DNA of 7,804 nucleotides from PHAA01 sp964584415 (GTDB lineage Bacteria > Bacillota > Syntrophomonadia > Syntrophomonadales > Syntrophomonadaceae): assembly GCA_964584415.1 (NCBI GenBank), contig CAZOZX010000101.1, positions 1-7,804 on the forward strand, given 5' to 3'. Positions 4,798 to 7,804 of the stretch are shown here, one piece after another. Below the pieces are notes generated by a model that searched no databases, was not told the origin of the DNA, and saw nothing but the letters and a program-made list of their open reading frames with translations. The position numbers and the translations under genes were made by a program. Positions within the stretch are counted from its first letter, which is position 1. The number at the start of each line of letters is the position of its first letter.

Positions 4798-6624
4798 ATG
4801 AATCTCCTGGTTATGGAAAATGTCAGTAAGACCTACGGGGACAAGCTGATCCTGGATAATGTGAGCCTGGGTATAGAAAAGGGCGAGAAGATCGGGCTGC
4901 TGGGCATCAACGGCTCGGGCAAGTCCAGTTTGCTGAAATTATTGGTTGGCTGGGAAGAAACCGATCTGGGTTCGATTACCCGTAACAAGGACCTGCAAAT
5001 AAGCTTCCTGCCGCAAAATCCCCGCTTTGATTCCGAAAGCACAGTAATATCCTCAGCATTAAATCAAATTGATGATAAGGATGAATCAGACACTTGGACC
5101 ATGGAGAGCGAGGCCCGGAGCATCCTTACCCGTTTGGGAATCGGCGATTTTGACGCTCCCATGAGCCGGCTTTCCGGGGGGCAGCGTAAAAGGGTGGCGT
5201 TAGCCGCTGCGCTGCTTAGCCCAGCCGATTTGCTGGTCCTGGATGAACCCACCAACCATTTGGATAACCAGGCTGTCGATTGGCTGGAAAAGTACCTGCG
5301 TAAATTCACCGGTACCCTCTTGATGGTCACCCATGACCGTTACTTCCTGGAACGGGTCACTAACCGCATCATTGAGATAGAAAATGCCCAGCTATACAGT
5401 TATCCCGGCAACTGGAGCGCCTACCTGGAACGAAAGCTGGAACGCCAGGAGAGCCAGGCCGCCACTATCAGCAAGAAACAGTCGCTGTTGCGCAAGGAAC
5501 TTGCTTGGATACGCCGGGGAGCCCGGGCCCGCAGCACCAAACAGAAGGCCCGTATCCAGCGTTTTGAAAAACTGCAGGATGAACTGGCCAGCGCCAGAAC
5601 AGCCCGCGAGATAGAGATATCCTCCAGCGCTAGCCGACTGGGCAAAAAGATTATCGAGATGGAGGGCATTAACTACAGTATTGGCGGGGAAGCGCTGATC
5701 CAGGATTTCTCTTATATTTTTGCCCGGGATGAGCGACTGGGGATTGTCGGTCCCAATGGCATCGGCAAGTCGACCCTGTTGCAGATAATGAGCGGGGAAC
5801 TGGCTCCAGATTCCGGTAAAGTGGAAATCGGCAGCACCGTCAAGATCGGGTACTTCCCCCAGGAAAGTCTGGGTTTGCCCGAGGAGATGAGGGTTATAGA
5901 TTATATCCGCGAGGCAGGCGAATATTTGTCTGCTGGCAAGCGCCTGCTGAGCGCTGCCCAGATGCTGGAGACCTTTTTGTTTCCCCCAGCTGCCCAGTGG
6001 AACAAGCTGCAGAAGCTGTCGGGCGGGGAGAAGAGAAGGCTTCACCTGCTTCGGGTACTGATGACCGCGCCGAACGTGCTCCTGCTGGATGAGCCCGGCA
6101 ATGACCTGGATATCGATACCCTGGAGATCCTGGAGGACTACCTGGATGACTTTCCGGGGGCGGTAGTAACCGTCTCTCATGACCGTTATTTCCTCGACCG
6201 TATTTGCGGCAAGATCCTGGCTATTACTGGCAGGGGGCAGATAGAGGAGTACCCCGGCTCCTATTCCGAATACGCCGCCACCATAGCTGATGTTTCCCCT
6301 GCTGGGATCTCTAAAGAGGGAGGTCCCGGGACGGAAAGGCCGGTTATTCATCGCCAGGTCAGCCCCCCTCCACCAAAGCTCTCATTCAAGGAACAGAAGG
6401 AATTTGAACAGATAGACGACCTGATCGAAACCATCGAAGATGATCTGAAAGCCATGGACCAACAAATTGAGGGTGCGGCCAGCGATTACCAGCGGCTGCA
6501 GGAATTGTCGGCTGCCCGGCAGGAACTTGAACAGCGCCATGAATACATGCTGGAGCGCTGGGCTTATCTGAACGAACTGGCTGAGGAGATCGAAAAGAAC
6601 CGACAGGCCAGGCATCAGAAATAA
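4798..6624 (+). CDS. uup: ABC-F family ATPase, Uup type
   Basis: 608 residues from ATG 4798; GTG 4741 would add 19 residues that do not resemble the family and overlap a TATAAT. The ribosome site is weak (AAAGGA is 13 nt away). There are two ABC cassettes without membrane segments. Cassette 1: Walker A GINGSGKS (36-43), signature LSGGQ (125-129), Walker B ending E150, PTNHLD (151-156), switch H179. Linker 210-265 has ELAWIRRGARARSTKQKAR, highly characteristic of Uup. Cassette 2: GPNGIGKS (318-325), LSGGE (407-411), Walker B ending E432, PGNDLD (433-438), H461. A Pro-rich tether (500-528) leads to a C-terminal coiled coil (530-600) of the Uup type. ABC-F proteins bind the ribosomal E site and influence translation; Uup members are linked to relieving stalled or misassembled ribosomes and to DNA repair phenotypes. 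The second PTND motif has Gly for Thr (G434). It is a cytoplasmic protein, not a transporter. Confidence 0.93.
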   Translation: MNLLVMENVSKTYGDKLILDNVSLGIEKGEKIGLLGINGSGKSSLLKLLVGWEETDLGSITRNKDLQISFLPQNPRFDSESTVISSALNQIDDKDESDTWTMESEARSILTRLGIGDFDAPMSRLSGGQRKRVALAAALLSPADLLVLDEPTNHLDNQAVDWLEKYLRKFTGTLLMVTHDRYFLERVTNRIIEIENAQLYSYPGNWSAYLERKLERQESQAATISKKQSLLRKELAWIRRGARARSTKQKARIQRFEKLQDELASARTAREIEISSSASRLGKKIIEMEGINYSIGGEALIQDFSYIFARDERLGIVGPNGIGKSTLLQIMSGELAPDSGKVEIGSTVKIGYFPQESLGLPEEMRVIDYIREAGEYLSAGKRLLSAAQMLETFLFPPAAQWNKLQKLSGGEKRRLHLLRVLMTAPNVLLLDEPGNDLDIDTLEILEDYLDDFPGAVVTVSHDRYFLDRICGKILAITGRGQIEEYPGSYSEYAATIADVSPAGISKEGGPGTERPVIHRQVSPPPPKLSFKEQKEFEQIDDLIETIEDDLKAMDQQIEGAASDYQRLQELSAARQELEQRHEYMLERWAYLNELAEEIEKNRQARHQK

Positions 6625-6654
6625 GTCCCGTCCCTACTCTGCATCATTTTCCCG

Positions 6655-6675
6655 GCCAAGAAAGTTTTCTTTGGC
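6655..6675 (+). terminator. Weak terminator-like hairpin after the ABC-F gene
   Basis: GCCAA and TTGGC arms continue as GAA/TTC with one bulged T, loop AGTT. No uridine run follows, so termination here is uncertain. Confidence 0.3.
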
Positions 6676-6731
6676 TCCTACCTTAGTCCCCATTTAAACA
6701 AAACCACTAAATAGAGAAACCATACTATCTT

Positions 6732-6821
6732 GTGAGTGCCCGACCTCATTTGATCGCCGACATTATCCGGCAGGAATCTGCTCGTAAATGGAGAAGTAAG
6801 TTAGTAAATAGGCTGGGATAA
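6732..6821 (+). CDS. Possible micro-ORF, 29 residues
   Basis: GTG 6732 to TAA 6819-6821 reads as a basic, mostly helical-looking peptide (ADIIRQESARKWRSK in the middle). Codon choice looks natural, but no clear ribosome site precedes it, and the frame is closed 21 nt upstream of the GTG by TAA 6708-6710. It may be a gene remnant or chance. Confidence 0.2.
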   Translation: MSARPHLIADIIRQESARKWRSKLVNRLG

Positions 6822-6929
6822 AAAATATCGTTTTCCTTCCCAATTATTTCTGGCATACATAGAATTGGATGCCGGTATAAAGAGTACTTGGAGATAGAAG
6901 AAACAGAACTGGGGGATTTTTTAGGGGTT

Positions 6930-7712
6930 ATGAAACGAGCAAATAGGGGACAGAAGGGAAACCTCACTTTCAATTTCAAGGACAAAGTAGTAGTTGTTAC
7001 CGGGGGAGCCTTTGGAATCGGCAAGTGTATCATGGAGGAGTTTACCCGGGCGGGAGCGCAGGTAGCGGTGATCGATATCGCCCCGGGCCCGGTGTACTGT
7101 GATCTTTACTTCCGCGGCGACATTGCTCACGAGAAGGTTTTAGAGGAATTTGCCCAACAGGTAATAGATAAATACGGAAAGATAGACTTCCTCATCAACA
7201 ATGCCGCGGTAAGTCTCTGGGGTATTCTGTCCGACTGTAATTACAGTGAATTCATGTATGTTCTGCGGGTGGGAGTGGCCGCACCTTACATGCTGACCAA
7301 GCTTTTCCTGCCCTACTTTACAAAATGTGCTGCAATTGTCAATATCTCATCCACCCGGGCCATCATGTCCCAACCGGATACGGAGAGTTACAGCTCCGCC
7401 AAAGGAGCTATATCATCTTTGACTCATTCCCTGGCTATAAGTCTGGCTGGGAAGGTGCGGGTAAACAGCATATCTCCCGGGTGGATCGATAAAACCGGTT
7501 CCGAGTGGGGCTTTGAGGACCGGGAACAGCATCCGGTGAAAAGGCTGGGCCGCCCCACGGACGTTGCCCGCATGGCTATGTTCTTGTGCAGTGAGGACAG
7601 CAGTTTTATAACCGGCCAGGATATAATCGTTGACGGCGGTATGTCCAGGATGATGGTTTATAACGAAGATTTTGGATGGAAATACGAGCCCGACCCGCAC
7701 GACGTGAGATAA
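6930..7712 (+). CDS. Short-chain dehydrogenase/reductase (NAD-type SDR)
   Basis: 260 residues from ATG 6930; TTG 6888 would add 14 residues. Neither has a well-spaced ribosome site (AGGGG is 2 nt from the ATG, GGGGGA is 13 nt away), so the start is uncertain. Classical SDR fold: TGGAFGIG (24-31) binds the dinucleotide, and Asp49 at the end of strand 2 (VAVIDI) indicates NAD(H) over NADP(H). NNAA is at 90-93, catalytic Ser141 in NISST, Tyr154 and Lys158 in YSSAK, PGW at 183-185, and the C-terminal ITGQDIIVDGGMS (227-239). The active-site Asn normally found in the VN of helix 4 is replaced by Gly115 (VLRVGVAAPY). A C-terminal tail of about 20 residues (MMVYNEDFGWKYEPD...) extends past the usual end. 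The substrate is unknown; it is a cytoplasmic oxidoreductase of an alcohol or ketone. It appears to be a single gene. Confidence 0.88.
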   Translation: MKRANRGQKGNLTFNFKDKVVVVTGGAFGIGKCIMEEFTRAGAQVAVIDIAPGPVYCDLYFRGDIAHEKVLEEFAQQVIDKYGKIDFLINNAAVSLWGILSDCNYSEFMYVLRVGVAAPYMLTKLFLPYFTKCAAIVNISSTRAIMSQPDTESYSSAKGAISSLTHSLAISLAGKVRVNSISPGWIDKTGSEWGFEDREQHPVKRLGRPTDVARMAMFLCSEDSSFITGQDIIVDGGMSRMMVYNEDFGWKYEPDPHDVR

Positions 7713-7744
7713 ACAAGGGCAGGCAAATGCCTCCGGCAGCTTGT
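7713..7744 (+). terminator. Possible hairpin after the SDR gene
   Basis: Outer arms ACAAG (7713-7717) and CTTGT (7740-7744) enclose AGGCA-AA-TGCCT (7721-7732). The inner loop is tight and no T-run follows, so it is only a weak terminator candidate. Confidence 0.3.
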
Positions 7745-7777
7745 CAGAGTTAATGAAAATTCTAACTTTCACAATCA

Positions 7778-7804
7778 TTGACACACCCGGTCCACCTGCA
7801 TATA
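7778..7804 (+). promoter_or_regulatory. Near-consensus promoter cut by the right edge
   Basis: TTGACA (7778-7783), a perfect -35, is followed by exactly 17 nt and then TATA at 7801-7804, where the window ends. It should drive a plus-strand gene just outside. AGTTA (7748-7752) and TAACT (7763-7767) form an inverted repeat shortly upstream, possibly a regulator site. Confidence 0.55.

Larger units (their letters stand above)
6625..6929 (+). other. Intergenic region between the ABC-F and SDR genes
   Basis: About 300 bases. A weak hairpin GCCAA-GAAAG-TTTTCT-TTGGC (6655-6675, one bulge, no following T-run) may end the ABC-F transcript. A 29-codon open frame (6732-6821) is described separately. 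Near the gene, GGCAT and ATGCC arms flank a 12-nt spacer just before TATAAA (6874-6879 region), a possible operator and -10 box; no convincing -35 is seen. The rest shows nothing I recognise. Confidence 0.4.

Noticed and set aside
5392..6351. Long minus-strand open frame (319 codons) opposite the ABC-F gene
   Set aside because: It lies wholly inside a clear Uup coding region, shows no domain pattern and is explained as an antisense shadow of that codon usage.

Overview
The window looks like chromosomal DNA of a low-to-mid G+C Gram-positive anaerobe, most likely a Clostridia-type Firmicute (Syntrophomonas/Peptococcaceae-like by general feel). The reasons are strong AAGGAG/GGGGAGG ribosome-binding sites, frequent TTG and GTG starts, a U-tract terminator, sigma-A-like promoter boxes, a YcgR-type PilZ protein and a Uup-type ABC-F protein. 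The assignment is inference; there is no rRNA or tRNA in the window to anchor it. I see no insertion sequence, CRISPR array, tRNA or phage module.

Layout, left to right. (1) 36-617, minus: a beta-rich protein of unknown function with a TTG start (probably the DUF6143 family). (2) 618-867: a divergent control region. (3) 868-2118, plus: a 12-TM major facilitator transporter, convergent with (4) 2140-2853, minus: a metallo-beta-lactamase-fold hydrolase with a complete metal-ligand set. (5) 2854-3095: a divergent intergenic region with a promoter for the hydrolase and two hairpins upstream of the next gene. (6) 3096-3797, plus: a ParA/MinD-like protein that has lost every nucleotide-binding motif and whose reading frame is interrupted by one in-frame TGA, followed closely by a stem-loop. 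(7) 3798-3974: an AT-rich intergenic region. (8) 3975-4646, plus: a YcgR-like PilZ-domain c-di-GMP receptor, closed by a strong rho-independent terminator. (9) 4798-6624, plus: a Uup-type ABC-F ATPase. (10) 6625-6929: an intergenic region with weak signals and a possible micro-ORF. (11) 6930-7712, plus: a short-chain dehydrogenase/reductase. (12) 7778-7804: a near-consensus promoter running off the right edge toward a gene outside the window.

Most genes seem to be transcribed singly: intergenic gaps are large, promoters and terminators sit between them, and orientations change. I see no shared pathway. The two genes with regulatory character (ParA-like and PilZ) are adjacent on the same strand but about 180 bases apart, so co-transcription is uncertain.

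The observation most worth following is the ParA-like gene. The protein frame continues without a shift for 35 convincing residues past the TGA at 3687-3689, and a 20-nt stem-loop starts 14 nt beyond that codon. This could be a nonsense mutation, a read-through gene or an undescribed selenoprotein; the sequence alone does not decide between them.
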